Assembly: GCF_014699135.1 (NCBI RefSeq)
Contig: NZ_JACOFT010000004.1
Location: forward strand, 302,979-366,978
DNA length: 64,000 nucleotides
Direction: 5' to 3'
Source of the DNA: Cognatundibacterium aquatile
GTDB taxonomy: Bacteria; Pseudomonadota; Gammaproteobacteria; Burkholderiales; Burkholderiaceae_D
Below are positions 1 to 9,793 of this stretch, one piece after another (the first letter of the stretch is position 1; every line of letters starts with the position of its first letter). The position numbers and the translations under genes were made by a program. Under the pieces are notes generated by a model. The model saw only the letters and a list, made by a program, of their open reading frames with translations, had not been told where the DNA came from and made no database searches.

Positions 1-270
1 GGTGTTATGTTGGGCCTGGGGCGTGCATTGGGTGAGACGATGGCGGTGACCTTTCTGATTGGTAACGCACATAAACTGTCTTGGTCCTTATTTGCTGCGG
101 GTAATAGTATTGCCTCCACGCTTGCGAACGAATTCGCGGAAGCTGAAACAATTTTGCATACATCATCTTTATTCCTGTTAGGTTTAATTTTGTTTGTGAT
201 CACCTTCATAGTGTTATCTGCCGCTAAATTGATGTTGCTCGGTTTGAGCAGAAAAGAAGGTACAAAATAA
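1..270 (+). CDS. pstC: Phosphate ABC transporter permease PstC, C-terminal part
   Basis: This is the last 89 codons of an inner-membrane permease; the start lies before the window and the reading frame is open from base 1. The residues [18 protein letters not shown] are the conserved EAA-type loop of PstC that contacts the ATPase PstB. One hydrophobic segment follows near the C-terminus ([21 protein letters not shown]), then a short basic tail. The stop overlaps the pstA start by one base (TAATG), so translation is probably coupled. With PstA it forms the channel of the high-affinity phosphate importer PstSCAB. The Pho box expected for this operon would be upstream of the window. Confidence 0.93.
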   Translation, partial: GVMLGLGRALGETMAVTFLIGNAHKLSWSLFAAGNSIASTLANEFAEAETILHTSSLFLLGLILFVITFIVLSAAKLMLLGLSRKEGTK

Positions 271-1142
271 TGGATATTTCTAAAGCTCAGGCAGCGCAAA
301 ATCCAGTGTATCGCCGCCGTTTGCTGGTACACCGGCTTGGTATCGCCTTATCCTCAATTGCGATGGTGTTTGGCGTATTTTTTCTGATGTGGATCCTCTT
401 TACCTTGTTAATTAAAGGGTTTTCTGCGATTAATCTTGCCATGTTTGTTGAATCAACGCCGGCTCCGGGCAGTGATGGCGGTGGTTTGATGAATGCGATC
501 GTCGGTAGTTTTCTGATGGTTGGTTCCGCAACATTGATTTCTACTCCGGTCGGGATTCTGGCGGGCATTTATCTTGCTGAATACGGCGATAAGAGCTGGT
601 TCGGCGGTATCACCCGGTTTGTGACGGACATTATGTTGTCCGCACCTTCCATCGTGATCGGCTTGTTTGTATATGCCATTTATGTGGCTAACGTCAAACA
701 TTTTTCCGGTTGGGCAGGCAGCGTGGCGATTTCATTAATTGCGATTCCTGTCGTTGTCCGTACTACCGATAATATGTTGGGGCTGGTTCCTGCAAGTCTG
801 CGCGAAGCTGCATTTGCATTGGGTGCACCTCGCTGGAAAGTTGCGCTGCTGGTGAGATTGCGAGCAGTCAAAGCCGGTGTGGTGACAGGTATTTTGCTTG
901 CTGTGGCCAGGATTTCCGGTGAGACGGCACCTTTGCTTTTCACCGCATTGAACAACCAGTTTTTCAGTGCCAACATGAATAGTCCGATGGCAAATCTTCC
1001 TGTCGTCATTTATTCGTATGCGATGAGTCCTTACGATAACTGGCGTGAACTGGCATGGGGCGGCGCATTACTGATTACCTTCAGTGTTCTGCTTCTGAAT
1101 ATTTTGTCGCGTACCTTGTTTAACCAAAAAACACAGCATTAA
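270..1142 (+). CDS. pstA: Phosphate ABC transporter permease PstA
   Basis: Second membrane subunit of the PstSCAB phosphate importer, 290 residues, the usual family length. A basic N-terminus is followed by a strong transmembrane segment (about residues 25-50), and four to five further segments are visible. The EAA loop is seen around residues 175-200 ([20 protein letters not shown]), the dock for PstB. The ATG shares its first base with the pstC stop. pstB starts 13 bases after the stop, so pstCAB read as one transcript. Family knowledge: PstA and PstC form a heterodimeric channel for phosphate released by periplasmic PstS. Confidence 0.95.
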   Translation: MDISKAQAAQNPVYRRRLLVHRLGIALSSIAMVFGVFFLMWILFTLLIKGFSAINLAMFVESTPAPGSDGGGLMNAIVGSFLMVGSATLISTPVGILAGIYLAEYGDKSWFGGITRFVTDIMLSAPSIVIGLFVYAIYVANVKHFSGWAGSVAISLIAIPVVVRTTDNMLGLVPASLREAAFALGAPRWKVALLVRLRAVKAGVVTGILLAVARISGETAPLLFTALNNQFFSANMNSPMANLPVVIYSYAMSPYDNWRELAWGGALLITFSVLLLNILSRTLFNQKTQH

Positions 1143-1155
1143 TTCGAGCATCGAT

Positions 1156-1935
1156 ATGACTACTACTCCAGCAAATACACAGAAAAAAGCGATCGAGATC
1201 GACGGGCTGAATTTTTTCTACGGTACTACCCGTAGCCTACGCGATATCAAATTGAATATTTTCGATAAAAAAGTCACTGCTTTTATTGGTCCTTCAGGTT
1301 GTGGTAAATCAACCTTGTTGCGCACCTTAAATCGTATGTACGATTTATATCCTGGCCAACGTGCAGAAGGTAAGATTATTTACAACGGCAAAAATATTCT
1401 CGATGCCGATCAGGATATTAATTTACTGCGTGCCAAAGTCGGTATGGTATTTCAGAAGCCGACGCCTTTCCCTATGTCCGTTTATGACAACATCGCATTC
1501 GGTGTGCGTTTGTATGAAAATCTTTCTAAGGGCGAGATGGATGAGCGCGTTGAATGGGCTCTGAAAAAAGCGGCGATCTGGACTGAAGTCAAAGATAAAC
1601 TAAATAAAAGTGGCTTAAGTTTGTCTGGCGGTCAGCAACAGCGCCTCTGTATCGCTCGCGGTGTGTCAGTGAAGCCGGATGTGCTTTTGCTGGATGAACC
1701 AACTTCTGCGCTGGACCCGATTTCAACCGTAAAAATCGAAGAGCTGATTAATGAATTGAAAGAGGAATACACGATCGCCATCGTTACGCATAACATGCAA
1801 CAGGCGGCACGTTGTTCCGACTATACCGCCTATATGTATCTTGGTGAGTTGGTCGAGTTTGGCGAGACGGATCATATTTTCATGAATCCGGTCAAAAAAG
1901 AAACACAAGACTACATTACCGGTCGTTTCGGTTAA
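1156..1935 (+). CDS. pstB: Phosphate ABC transporter ATP-binding protein PstB
   Basis: ATPase of the phosphate importer, 259 residues. Walker A is GPSGCGKST near residue 46, the Q-loop is in [19 protein letters not shown], the ABC signature is [14 protein letters not shown] and Walker B is [12 protein letters not shown], with the switch histidine in IVTHNMQQA. The PTPFPMS stretch after the Q-loop is characteristic of PstB rather than other ABC ATPases. It lies between pstA and phoU in the usual order. In the known system, PstB together with PhoU also passes the phosphate status to the PhoR kinase. Confidence 0.97.
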   Translation: MTTTPANTQKKAIEIDGLNFFYGTTRSLRDIKLNIFDKKVTAFIGPSGCGKSTLLRTLNRMYDLYPGQRAEGKIIYNGKNILDADQDINLLRAKVGMVFQKPTPFPMSVYDNIAFGVRLYENLSKGEMDERVEWALKKAAIWTEVKDKLNKSGLSLSGGQQQRLCIARGVSVKPDVLLLDEPTSALDPISTVKIEELINELKEEYTIAIVTHNMQQAARCSDYTAYMYLGELVEFGETDHIFMNPVKKETQDYITGRFG

Positions 1936-1973
1936 TTATATTTATCGCGATTACAAGAATTCAGGAGAAACCT

Positions 1974-2684
1974 GTGACAGGCGAACACTCTTCAAAACAA
2001 TACGACAGTGATCTGGAAACGATACGTTCCAAGGTCTTGTTGATGGGCGGTTTGGTAGAAAGCCATTTCCATGATGCGATGTCCTGTTTTCGTACAGGCA
2101 ATGCAGAACAGGCTGAAATCGTCATTCAGTCTGATCTGGAAGTGAACCGGTTAGAGGTTGCACTCGATGACATGTGCAGCCAGTTGATTGTGAAACGTCA
2201 GCCAGCCGCAAATGATTTGCGTACCGTTGTCGCGACTGGCAAAGTGATTACCGACCTTGAGCGTATTGGTGATGAATCAACCAAAATTGCCCGTATTGCG
2301 AAAGAAGGTCAACTCAATCGGCGCAGCATCCCTATGTTTAACGGCCATGACACCGTTCGTGTATTGGCTGCCAGCGTCGCTGATATGCTGCACCAGGCAT
2401 TGGATGTTTTTGCCCGGCTCGATGGTGAAAGAGCTGTTCAGCTGATTGCCCAGGACGAAATTATTGACAATGATTTCCGCTCCATCATGCGTAATCTGAT
2501 TACCTTTATGATGGAAGATCCGAGCACGATTTCTTCAGCACTCGACACCTTATGGGTCGCAAAAGCGATAGAACGAATAGCTGATCACGCGAAAAATATT
2601 GCCGAATATACGGTTTACATTGTTGAAGGCAAAGATATCCGTCATTCGGATTATGTCGCTGTCAAACAAGATCAGAAACACTAA
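1974..2684 (+). CDS. phoU: Phosphate signalling protein PhoU
   Basis: PhoU is a cytoplasmic helical protein that links the Pst transporter to PhoR and turns the Pho regulon off when phosphate is plentiful. The 236-residue product shows the two repeated PhoU domains, each with the acidic metal-site pattern: DLERIGDESTKIA in the first half and AIERIADHAKNIAEY in the second. The start is GTG at 1974, chosen because AGGAG lies at 1963-1967 with good spacing and no ATG fits better. phoB follows after 17 bases, so both are probably on the pst transcript. Confidence 0.95.
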   Translation: MTGEHSSKQYDSDLETIRSKVLLMGGLVESHFHDAMSCFRTGNAEQAEIVIQSDLEVNRLEVALDDMCSQLIVKRQPAANDLRTVVATGKVITDLERIGDESTKIARIAKEGQLNRRSIPMFNGHDTVRVLAASVADMLHQALDVFARLDGERAVQLIAQDEIIDNDFRSIMRNLITFMMEDPSTISSALDTLWVAKAIERIADHAKNIAEYTVYIVEGKDIRHSDYVAVKQDQKH

Positions 2685-2701
2685 AAAATCAAATACAGAT
2701 A

Positions 2702-3388
2702 ATGGCTGCTGATACCACAATATTAATTGTCGAAGACGAACCAGCGATTGTTGAATTAGTCAGTTTTACCCTGCGTGCTGCAGGTTGGAATACTTTCGCC
2801 GTCAATAATACTGCCGAGGCGTGGGATTTTATTCAACGTCGCACTCCGCAGTTGATTCTGCTCGACTGGATGCTGCCTGACCAGAGCGGATTACGATTGC
2901 TTTCCAAAATCCGCTCTGACCGCCAGTTCAATGAAATTCCTGTCATTATGCTGACCGCGAAAAGTATGGAGGAAGATAAAATTGCTGGTTTGGATCATGG
3001 TGCAGATGATTACATCACGAAGCCATTTTCTCCTCGTGAATTGACTGCGCGGATGAAGGCTTTACTCCGCCGCAAGAGTCCTGAACACGCACAGACCGCA
3101 CTGGCGGCAGGTAATGTCGTACTTGATCCGATTAGCTGTACCGTCAAAATTGATGATCAGAAAGTCGATATTGGCCATGCAGAATATAAATTACTGAAGT
3201 TTTTCATGGCACACCCCGAGCGCGTTTTTTCACGTAGCCAATTGCTTGATAAAGTCTGGGGTGATCACGTCGTGATTGAGGAGCGTACCGTTGACGTGCA
3301 CGTTCTGCGTCTGCGTAAAGTCTTGAAATCTGCAGAGTCGCTGATTAAAACAGTGCGTAGCGTTGGTTATATGCTGTCTGAAAAGTAA
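2702..3388 (+). CDS. phoB: Phosphate regulon response regulator PhoB
   Basis: OmpR/PhoB-family transcription factor, 228 residues. The N-terminal receiver domain (about 5-120) carries the acidic pair ED at 11-12, the phosphoacceptor Asp55 in LLDWMLPDQSG and the conserved Lys in ITKPFSPREL. The C-terminal winged helix (about 130-226) ends with VDVHVLRLRKVL and IKTVRSVGYML, typical of PhoB. Phosphorylated PhoB binds Pho boxes and activates phosphate-starvation genes. A strong hairpin terminator follows immediately (3423-3465), which separates it from phoR. Confidence 0.96.
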   Translation: MAADTTILIVEDEPAIVELVSFTLRAAGWNTFAVNNTAEAWDFIQRRTPQLILLDWMLPDQSGLRLLSKIRSDRQFNEIPVIMLTAKSMEEDKIAGLDHGADDYITKPFSPRELTARMKALLRRKSPEHAQTALAAGNVVLDPISCTVKIDDQKVDIGHAEYKLLKFFMAHPERVFSRSQLLDKVWGDHVVIEERTVDVHVLRLRKVLKSAESLIKTVRSVGYMLSEK

Positions 3389-3422
3389 TGGGCTCTCGTT
3401 GTGGGCAGCCAACTGAAATATG

Positions 3423-3465
3423 AAAAACAACCACATTCAACATAGTATGAATGTGGTTGTTTTTT
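3423..3465 (+). terminator. Rho-independent terminator after phoB
   Basis: Left arm 3423-3439 (AAAAACAACCACATTCA) pairs perfectly with 3448-3464 across an 8-base loop, and the right arm ends in a run of T. It lies 35 bases after the phoB stop and about 125 bases before the phoR start, so the pst-phoB transcript probably ends here at least in part. Confidence 0.88.
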
Positions 3466-3590
3466 ATATTTGAAAGTAGTGTTATCAGTATCGGTACTTG
3501 TTTTGATCGGCATTGAATATTGTTTCTCAGTCAATCCGGTTTTGTGTACCATCATTTCTACCCAAAATTAAAAAAATATCAGGGATTTTC

Positions 3591-4886
3591 ATGTCTCCAC
3601 GTCTTGTTTTCTGGGTTTCCAGCTCTATTCGCGCCTTGCTTATTATCATTGCTACCGGTATCGCCGCGTATCTGTGGGGGGCTGTAACCGGACTATTGCT
3701 TGGTTTTATTGCGATGTCGGGGCTGGTTCTGTTACAGCTTTTTTATCTGCAAAGACTGGCGGACTGGCTGGATAATCCCGCCAGTTCACGCTTGCCGGAT
3801 GGCTGGGGCGCATGGACGGATATTTTTTCCCGGCTTTATAAATCGCGCAGGGGAGATGAAAAAAATCAGGCAGAGCTGACTGAATGGCTGGCACGTTTTC
3901 GCCAGGCAATGACATTGTTACCTGATGGCGTCGTCATCATGGATGACGTCTTATTTCTTGAATGGTGTAATCCCGCAGCTGAAAGTCATCTGGGGCTGAG
4001 TCTGGCAAAAGACAAAGGAATGCGCGTCACAAACCTGGTGCGCACGCCCGAGTTTATGGACTACATTATTCTGGGACGCTATGAAACGCCACTGACGCTG
4101 TCATTTCGTGACCGTAAGCTGATCGCACATATTATTCCGTTTGAAAACCGGCGTCAGATTCTGGTGACGCACGACATTACAGAATCTGAACGTATTGATA
4201 TGATGCGTCGCGACTTTATCGCGAATGCATCCCATGAGTTACGCACTCCTTTGACGGTCATCAACGGCTTTTTGGAAATTGCTTCTTTACAACCGGATTT
4301 GGATATCACAATCCGCCATTCGCATCTGAAACTGATGACGGAGCAGGGCGAGCGTATGCAGCGCCTGGTGGAGGATATGCTGACATTGACACGCCTTGAA
4401 TCCATGGATCACTTGTTACGTGTTGAAACCGTTGATATGCGCGGCTTGCTGGAGCAAATTTTGCAAGAAGCAGAGGCGCTTTCCGCCGGACGCCACCAGA
4501 TTACACTGGAAATCGATGGTCCCGACATCCGTGGCAGCAAGGATGAAATACGCAGTGCACTGACTAATCTGGTGACAAACGCTATCCGCTATACACCAGA
4601 AGAAGGAAAAATTCATATCAGCTGGATCAACACTCCTCACGGGGCAAAATTTTCTGTCACGGATAACGGCATAGGCATCAGTCCTGAGCACATCTCCCGT
4701 CTGACGGAACGTTTTTACCGGGTCGATAAAAGTCGCTCGCGTGAAACACAGGGAACCGGCTTGGGATTGGCTATTGTTAAACATGTACTGTTGCGACATA
4801 AAGCGCAACTGCTGATCGACTCGACCCCCGGCGTTGGCAGCAAATTCACCGTGCAATTCCCCGCAAATATCGCTATCGAAGAGTAG
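3591..4886 (+). CDS. phoR: Phosphate regulon sensor histidine kinase PhoR
   Basis: Membrane-bound kinase of the PhoR-PhoB system, 431 residues from the ATG at 3591; a longer TTG-initiated frame from 3513 is less likely because AGGGA lies just before 3591. Two adjacent transmembrane segments (about residues 10-55) are followed by a PAS-like domain (about 100-190), a HisKA domain with the phosphoacceptor His in FIANASHELRTPLT (about residue 214) and an ATPase domain with NLVTNAIRYTPEEG, DNGIGIS and GTGLGLAIVKH. No large periplasmic domain is present, as in other PhoR proteins. It sits behind a terminator, so it may have its own promoter. Confidence 0.95.
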   Translation: MSPRLVFWVSSSIRALLIIIATGIAAYLWGAVTGLLLGFIAMSGLVLLQLFYLQRLADWLDNPASSRLPDGWGAWTDIFSRLYKSRRGDEKNQAELTEWLARFRQAMTLLPDGVVIMDDVLFLEWCNPAAESHLGLSLAKDKGMRVTNLVRTPEFMDYIILGRYETPLTLSFRDRKLIAHIIPFENRRQILVTHDITESERIDMMRRDFIANASHELRTPLTVINGFLEIASLQPDLDITIRHSHLKLMTEQGERMQRLVEDMLTLTRLESMDHLLRVETVDMRGLLEQILQEAEALSAGRHQITLEIDGPDIRGSKDEIRSALTNLVTNAIRYTPEEGKIHISWINTPHGAKFSVTDNGIGISPEHISRLTERFYRVDKSRSRETQGTGLGLAIVKHVLLRHKAQLLIDSTPGVGSKFTVQFPANIAIEE

Positions 4887-4914
4887 TGTTCTGCTTGCTT
4901 TTGTCTATGGCATT

Positions 4915-4940
4915 ATTTATCCGGTGAAAGGATAAATTTT
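4915..4940 (+). terminator. Probable terminator after phoR
   Basis: An 8-base-pair stem (ATTTATCC at 4915-4922 with GGATAAAT at 4930-4937) with a 7-base loop is followed by a short T run, 28 bases after the phoR stop. The stem is A+T rich, so its strength is uncertain. Confidence 0.6.
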
Positions 4941-5049
4941 GTTATTCCCTATTTCTCCTGAATACAGATAAGTTAAACTCAAAACCATTGCTGCTGACAG
5001 AAGTTGTGCAGAGGTTTTGCTGACCAGATGTACTCTGGGGGGATGTTTA

Positions 5050-6090
5050 ATGGAAATGAACGTATTGGTGCTGGATGACGCACAAATCAACGTTACATTG
5101 CTGTGTTTGCTATTAAAGAAAATAGATAAATGTAAGTCGGTAAGTTTCAGTGAGCCGGGGGCAGCGCTCGCATGGTGCGCCAACAATGTACCAGACCTGA
5201 TTATGGTCGACTACATGATGCCGGCAATGAATGGCATTGAATTTATCCGGCGTTTTCGTGAGCTGGAAGGGTGTCACGACATTCCCGTTCTGATGATCAC
5301 CGCCAACAATGAACTCGAATTACGTTACCAGGCACTTGATGCCGGGGTGAATGATTTTCTGATCAAGCCTATCGATAAAATTGAGTTTCTCGCAAGAACC
5401 CGGAATATGCTGGCTTTGCGTAAAAGCCAGCGTTTTCTCGAGGACAAGGCGATGTGGCTTGATGAATCAGTAAAAAAGGCGACTACTGAAATTTTAGAGC
5501 GGGAAAGAGAAACTGTTTTTCGCTTATCAAAAGCCGCCGAGTCACGAGATCCGGAAACCGGTGCCCATATTCTCCGCATGGCCAACTATTCGAAAATTAT
5601 CGCCGAGCAATTAGGTTTGTCGTCAGAGGATCAACGCTTAATTCTGGAGGCAGCACCGATGCACGATGTCGGTAAAGTGGGTATCCCAGACAGCATTTTA
5701 TTAAAGCCTGGCAAGTTGACACCAGATGAATTTTCTGTGATGAAGCAGCATACCCTGCTTGGCTATGAAATTCTGGCGGGTAGCTCGTCCAACCTGCTGA
5801 CGACTGGTGCGGAGATCGCGTTGGCACACCATGAAAAGTTCGATGGTAGCGGTTATCCGAATGGGTTGGCTGGTGAAAAAATTCCCTTGTTTGCGAGAAT
5901 CGTCGCCGTTGCTGACGTTTTTGATGCCCTGACATCTGAACGTCCGTATAAAAAAGCATGGAATAACGAAGATGCGCTTGCCCATTTACGTGATGGATCT
6001 GGTCAGCACTTTGACCCCTTATGCGTCGATGCCTTCTTTGCCGGATTGGATAGGATATTGGCGGTCAAAAATCTGTACAAGGATGATTAG
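5050..6090 (+). CDS. Response regulator with HD-GYP domain
   Basis: Predicted cyclic-di-GMP phosphodiesterase controlled by phosphorylation, 346 residues. The start at 5050 is chosen because a GGGGGG purine run lies eight bases upstream; an upstream ATG at 5017 would add 11 unrelated residues. The receiver domain (about 4-120) has acidic DD at 9-10, Asp54 in MVDYMMPAMNG and Lys in LIKPIDK. After a helical linker comes the HD-GYP domain: HDVGKVGIPDSIL near residue 205 and HHEKFDGSGYPNGL near 260, both with intact catalytic residues. The architecture equals RpfG-type regulators. The hybrid kinase downstream is the natural partner (inference from adjacency). Confidence 0.92.
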   Translation: MEMNVLVLDDAQINVTLLCLLLKKIDKCKSVSFSEPGAALAWCANNVPDLIMVDYMMPAMNGIEFIRRFRELEGCHDIPVLMITANNELELRYQALDAGVNDFLIKPIDKIEFLARTRNMLALRKSQRFLEDKAMWLDESVKKATTEILERERETVFRLSKAAESRDPETGAHILRMANYSKIIAEQLGLSSEDQRLILEAAPMHDVGKVGIPDSILLKPGKLTPDEFSVMKQHTLLGYEILAGSSSNLLTTGAEIALAHHEKFDGSGYPNGLAGEKIPLFARIVAVADVFDALTSERPYKKAWNNEDALAHLRDGSGQHFDPLCVDAFFAGLDRILAVKNLYKDD

Positions 6091-6250
6091 AATTAATAAA
6101 AAATGATTTTTTTCATAACGGTCGGGCATGTTTGCGTACAAAAAACAGATATTATTTTTCGTATGAAACGTGCTGCTGTCCCCCTTCAATCAAAACCCTG
6201 CCGATAGATAATCAGATCATGATCAATACCGCGACTGCAAAGAGTATTTG

Positions 6251-9200
6251 ATGCGACATATATTATCTTTGCTTCAAAACAGTAACTCGCTTGGTATACA
6301 CAGTGAGGGGCAGCTAGAAACTGTGCTGGGAGAGCTCGAGCAATTGACGCGACTGCCAGACCTGCCAGCGATGAGCGACAGTACGAGACAGGTGCTACGT
6401 GGCATGCGGCATTTTTTTGCCCAGATCGATCTGGACTACCAGCGATCAGATAGTGAACTGGCTGAGTACAGGCAGCGTCTCAGGCCAAATTCAGATGCGT
6501 TATCGCACACAAATGCCAGCTTGCAGCAGGAGTGTGAAAGCGGCAATCAAATTCCGCCGACCTTGAAAGCGACGAACGATCAATTATTTTTTTCATCGGG
6601 AGAAAGTTCTGATGAAAATATCAGTTCGGATAAGCTGAAGTCAGCGTTGACGGCGCTACAAAAACAGCAGTTTGTATTAGATCAGCATGCCATTGTCAGT
6701 GTGACAGATCCCAGTGGTACGATCATTTATGTCAATGAAAAATTTTGCGAGATCAGTAAGTACGGCTCCGCTGAACTCATAGGACAAAACCATCGTATCG
6801 TTAATTCCGGATTACATACGCTGGCTTTTTTTCAGAATATGTGGAGAACGATTACCAGCGGTCATGTCTGGCACGGGGAAATTCGTAATAAGGCAAAGGA
6901 TGGTAGCTACTATTGGACAAATGCGACTATCGTTCCTTTTCTGGATAGTCATCAGCGACCATATCAATATATTTCCATTCGCACTGATATCACGGAACAG
7001 TGGCGCTTACGTGAAAAGATAGAATCCAATCAGACGCTGATGCAAAACATGATGCATAACCTCGGACAAGGTGTGTACACGCTGGATACACAAGGGGTAT
7101 GTACGTTTCTTAACCCTGAGGCAGAGCGAATTCTGGGGCGGAGTCTGGTTGATTTGAAAGGGAAAATACTTCACGATCTGGTGCACTCTATACGTCCGGA
7201 TGGTGCGCATGTTCAGAATCAGGATTGTCCGATACATCAAACAATCATGTCCGGTGAAGTATTTCGTTCTGATCTCGAATACTTCCAGCATCAGTCCGGC
7301 AGTCTTTTTCCTGTGTCGATAGTCGCATCGCCAATTATTGATCATGGCAAGATAGTTGGTTCCGTCGCTGTCTTTAAAGATATTTCAGACCGTTTAGCAA
7401 CAGACCGGGCGCTTCGGGACAGTGAGGCAAGACAAAGGATGTTGCTCGACAATGCTGCTGACGCGGTGTTTGTTGCGAACACGAGTCAGCAATTGGTTTA
7501 TGTGAATGATCTTGCCGCGAATATGCTGGGTTACTCCAGAGTCGGGCTGCTTGGCAGCAGTATGTATAACTTATTGCCGTTAGCAGACCGGGAGCTGGCG
7601 ATGCGCAATTTTTTGTGTCATATCCTGGAGGAGAAGCATCTCCGTGCCGAGATTACTTTGCTGAAAAAAGATGGGGATACCATCCCGGTTGAATTAAATG
7701 CCGCGCTTTTGCCTGATGGCAGCATCTATGGATCGTGCAGGGACATCACTGAGCGACTCCGGTTTGAGGCTGATTTGCTTCAGGCAAAAAATGATGCAGA
7801 GGCAGCGAATAAAGCAAAAAGCGAGTTCCTGGCGACAATGAGCCATGAAATCAGAACGCCGATGAATGGCATCATCGGAATGACGGAGTTGGCACTGGAC
7901 ACTGATCTCAGTGGTGAACAACGCGAATATCTTGAACTGGTTAAATTATCTTCCCAATCTTTAATGAGTATCATCAACGATATTCTGGATTTTTCGAAAA
8001 TTGAGTCCGGAAAGATAGAGCTGGAAAAAATCGAGTTTTCTTTAAGGGAATTGGTTGCTTCGTGTTTGAGGGCGCTGTCGCTCAGAGCGTCGGAAAAAGG
8101 CATAGAACTGGTCTATAAAATAGATGCGGCTATCCCAGAAATCGTGATCGGTGATCCTGGACGCCTGCGTCAGATCATGACGAATCTCGTCGGTAACGCG
8201 ATTAAATTCAGTGAAAAAGGTGAGGTGATTGTTGATGTCCAACTGGCACATGAAAACACGACACGACTCGACATTTATTTTGCTGTCACGGATCACGGCA
8301 TCGGTATTCCGAAAGCAAAACAAAGCAGTATTTTTGATGCATTCAGTCAGGCGGACACGTCAACGACGCGTAAATATGGGGGGACTGGCCTTGGCCTGAC
8401 AATTTCATCCCGCCTTGTTCATTGCATGAACGGCTTACTCGCGCTCAATAGCGAGCCGGGGAAAGGGAGTACGTTTTACTTTACGATCAGCTTGGTAAAA
8501 ACTGAAAAAGATCGTGCTTCAAAACGAGTGGTGGATTTTGCCGGCATGACTGCGCTGATTGTTGATGACAATGCTGTTAATCGCTTATTTTTTTCCGATA
8601 CGCTGAGAAAATGGAAGATAAAACCCGTTGCTGCTACATCTGCAGACGAGGCGCTACGGTTGCTAACGCAGATGCAATCTGATGGGCAACATATCGATGT
8701 GATTCTGCTTGATGTCTGTATGCCCGGTATGAGCGGCTTTGAATTTTTGACCCGGCTTGCTTCAGAATATGAAGAATTAAAGTCTAAAACAGTGTTGCTT
8801 TCATCCGCAGGCTCGCGTGAGGGTTTCCTGGATTGCCAGGGATTAGGCATGACAAACTACGTTTTAAAACCTGTGAGTCAGTCCGAGCTTTACGATGCCA
8901 TCAGTACCGTCGTGAAAGGTGAGAATAAAAAAACGACGGCGGGTGTTCAGGATCAATTGGATAGCACGCAATATTCTTCTCCGCCATTACGCATTCTGGT
9001 TGTCGAGGATAATCCGGTGAATCAGAAACTGATTCTCGCGCTCTTGAATAAATGGAGTCATATTGCTACTGTGGCTGAAAATGGTCTGGACGCGCTGTCG
9101 CAGTTTTCACGGCAACCGTTTGATGTCATTCTGATGGATATGCAGATGCCGAAAATGGGAGGTGTCGAGGCAACGCAACGCATCCGCGAAGCAGAACACT

Positions 9201-9778
9201 CATATGGCGATGGCCGACATACCCCTATCATTGCAATGACGGCCAACGCCATGCCCGGCGACTGGGAAATATGTCATGAAGCGGGTATGGATTATTATCT
9301 ATCCAAGCCTATCAGGGCGGAATTGTTGAGAGAATTACTGAAACAATTGGCGCAGAATACCAAAGTGACCGCAGAGCAGGCACTGCAAAGTGTGAAAACT
9401 GACATGAATAACCCACCTTCAAAGACAGATATGCCGACAGAAAACACATCATTTGATTATGACGCGGCTTTACTGAATGCCGACACAGAGATCGTCAACA
9501 TTATCGCCCATTCTTTTCTTGACGCCTGTGATCAGTACGAGGCAGAAATTGCCGATGCCGTGGCGCGACAAGACAGCGAGTTACTGTACCGTTCTGCACA
9601 CACACTGAAGGGGCTGGTTGGTAATTTTTGCGCGGTTCCGGTTGAGTCGCTGGCGAGGGAATTAGAGCATTTCGGTAAGACGAATGATTTGAGTATGGCC
9701 GCGGCAAAGCAAGTGGAATTGTTTACTCAACTGGATCAGATGAATACTGCCTTGAAAAAGTTTTTGGCGACAAACTGA
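6251..9778 (+). CDS. Multi-PAS hybrid sensor histidine kinase with two receivers and HPt
   Basis: A soluble-looking hybrid kinase of 1175 residues; no clear transmembrane segment is visible. Order: N-terminal helical region (1-135); three PAS domains (about 140-255, 260-375 and 390-505), the first with TDPSGTIIYVNEKFCEISKY; HisKA with the phosphoacceptor His in FLATMSHEIRTPMNGIIG (about 531); an ATPase domain with NLVGNAIKFSEKG and GGTGLGLTIS; receiver 1 (Asp in ILLDVCMPGMSG, about 820); receiver 2 (Asp in ILMDMQMPKMGG, about 960); and a C-terminal HPt domain with AHTLKGLVGNF (about 1116). The ATG at 6251 is preferred over TTG at 6248. It sits 160 bases after the HD-GYP regulator, recalling RpfC-RpfG. 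Confidence 0.92.
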   Translation: MRHILSLLQNSNSLGIHSEGQLETVLGELEQLTRLPDLPAMSDSTRQVLRGMRHFFAQIDLDYQRSDSELAEYRQRLRPNSDALSHTNASLQQECESGNQIPPTLKATNDQLFFSSGESSDENISSDKLKSALTALQKQQFVLDQHAIVSVTDPSGTIIYVNEKFCEISKYGSAELIGQNHRIVNSGLHTLAFFQNMWRTITSGHVWHGEIRNKAKDGSYYWTNATIVPFLDSHQRPYQYISIRTDITEQWRLREKIESNQTLMQNMMHNLGQGVYTLDTQGVCTFLNPEAERILGRSLVDLKGKILHDLVHSIRPDGAHVQNQDCPIHQTIMSGEVFRSDLEYFQHQSGSLFPVSIVASPIIDHGKIVGSVAVFKDISDRLATDRALRDSEARQRMLLDNAADAVFVANTSQQLVYVNDLAANMLGYSRVGLLGSSMYNLLPLADRELAMRNFLCHILEEKHLRAEITLLKKDGDTIPVELNAALLPDGSIYGSCRDITERLRFEADLLQAKNDAEAANKAKSEFLATMSHEIRTPMNGIIGMTELALDTDLSGEQREYLELVKLSSQSLMSIINDILDFSKIESGKIELEKIEFSLRELVASCLRALSLRASEKGIELVYKIDAAIPEIVIGDPGRLRQIMTNLVGNAIKFSEKGEVIVDVQLAHENTTRLDIYFAVTDHGIGIPKAKQSSIFDAFSQADTSTTRKYGGTGLGLTISSRLVHCMNGLLALNSEPGKGSTFYFTISLVKTEKDRASKRVVDFAGMTALIVDDNAVNRLFFSDTLRKWKIKPVAATSADEALRLLTQMQSDGQHIDVILLDVCMPGMSGFEFLTRLASEYEELKSKTVLLSSAGSREGFLDCQGLGMTNYVLKPVSQSELYDAISTVVKGENKKTTAGVQDQLDSTQYSSPPLRILVVEDNPVNQKLILALLNKWSHIATVAENGLDALSQFSRQPFDVILMDMQMPKMGGVEATQRIREAEHSYGDGRHTPIIAMTANAMPGDWEICHEAGMDYYLSKPIRAELLRELLKQLAQNTKVTAEQALQSVKTDMNNPPSKTDMPTENTSFDYDAALLNADTEIVNIIAHSFLDACDQYEAEIADAVARQDSELLYRSAHTLKGLVGNFCAVPVESLARELEHFGKTNDLSMAAAKQVELFTQLDQMNTALKKFLATN

Positions 9779-9793
9779 TGCAAAAGCTGAACA

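Noticed and set aside
5027..5042. GTACTCTGGGGGGATG as a third CsoR-like element
   Set aside because: Only half the motif fits and the G run serves as the ribosome-binding site of the HD-GYP gene.
9779..9793. Terminator between the hybrid kinase and YeiH-like genes
   Set aside because: Only 15 bases separate the stops and no stem can be drawn.
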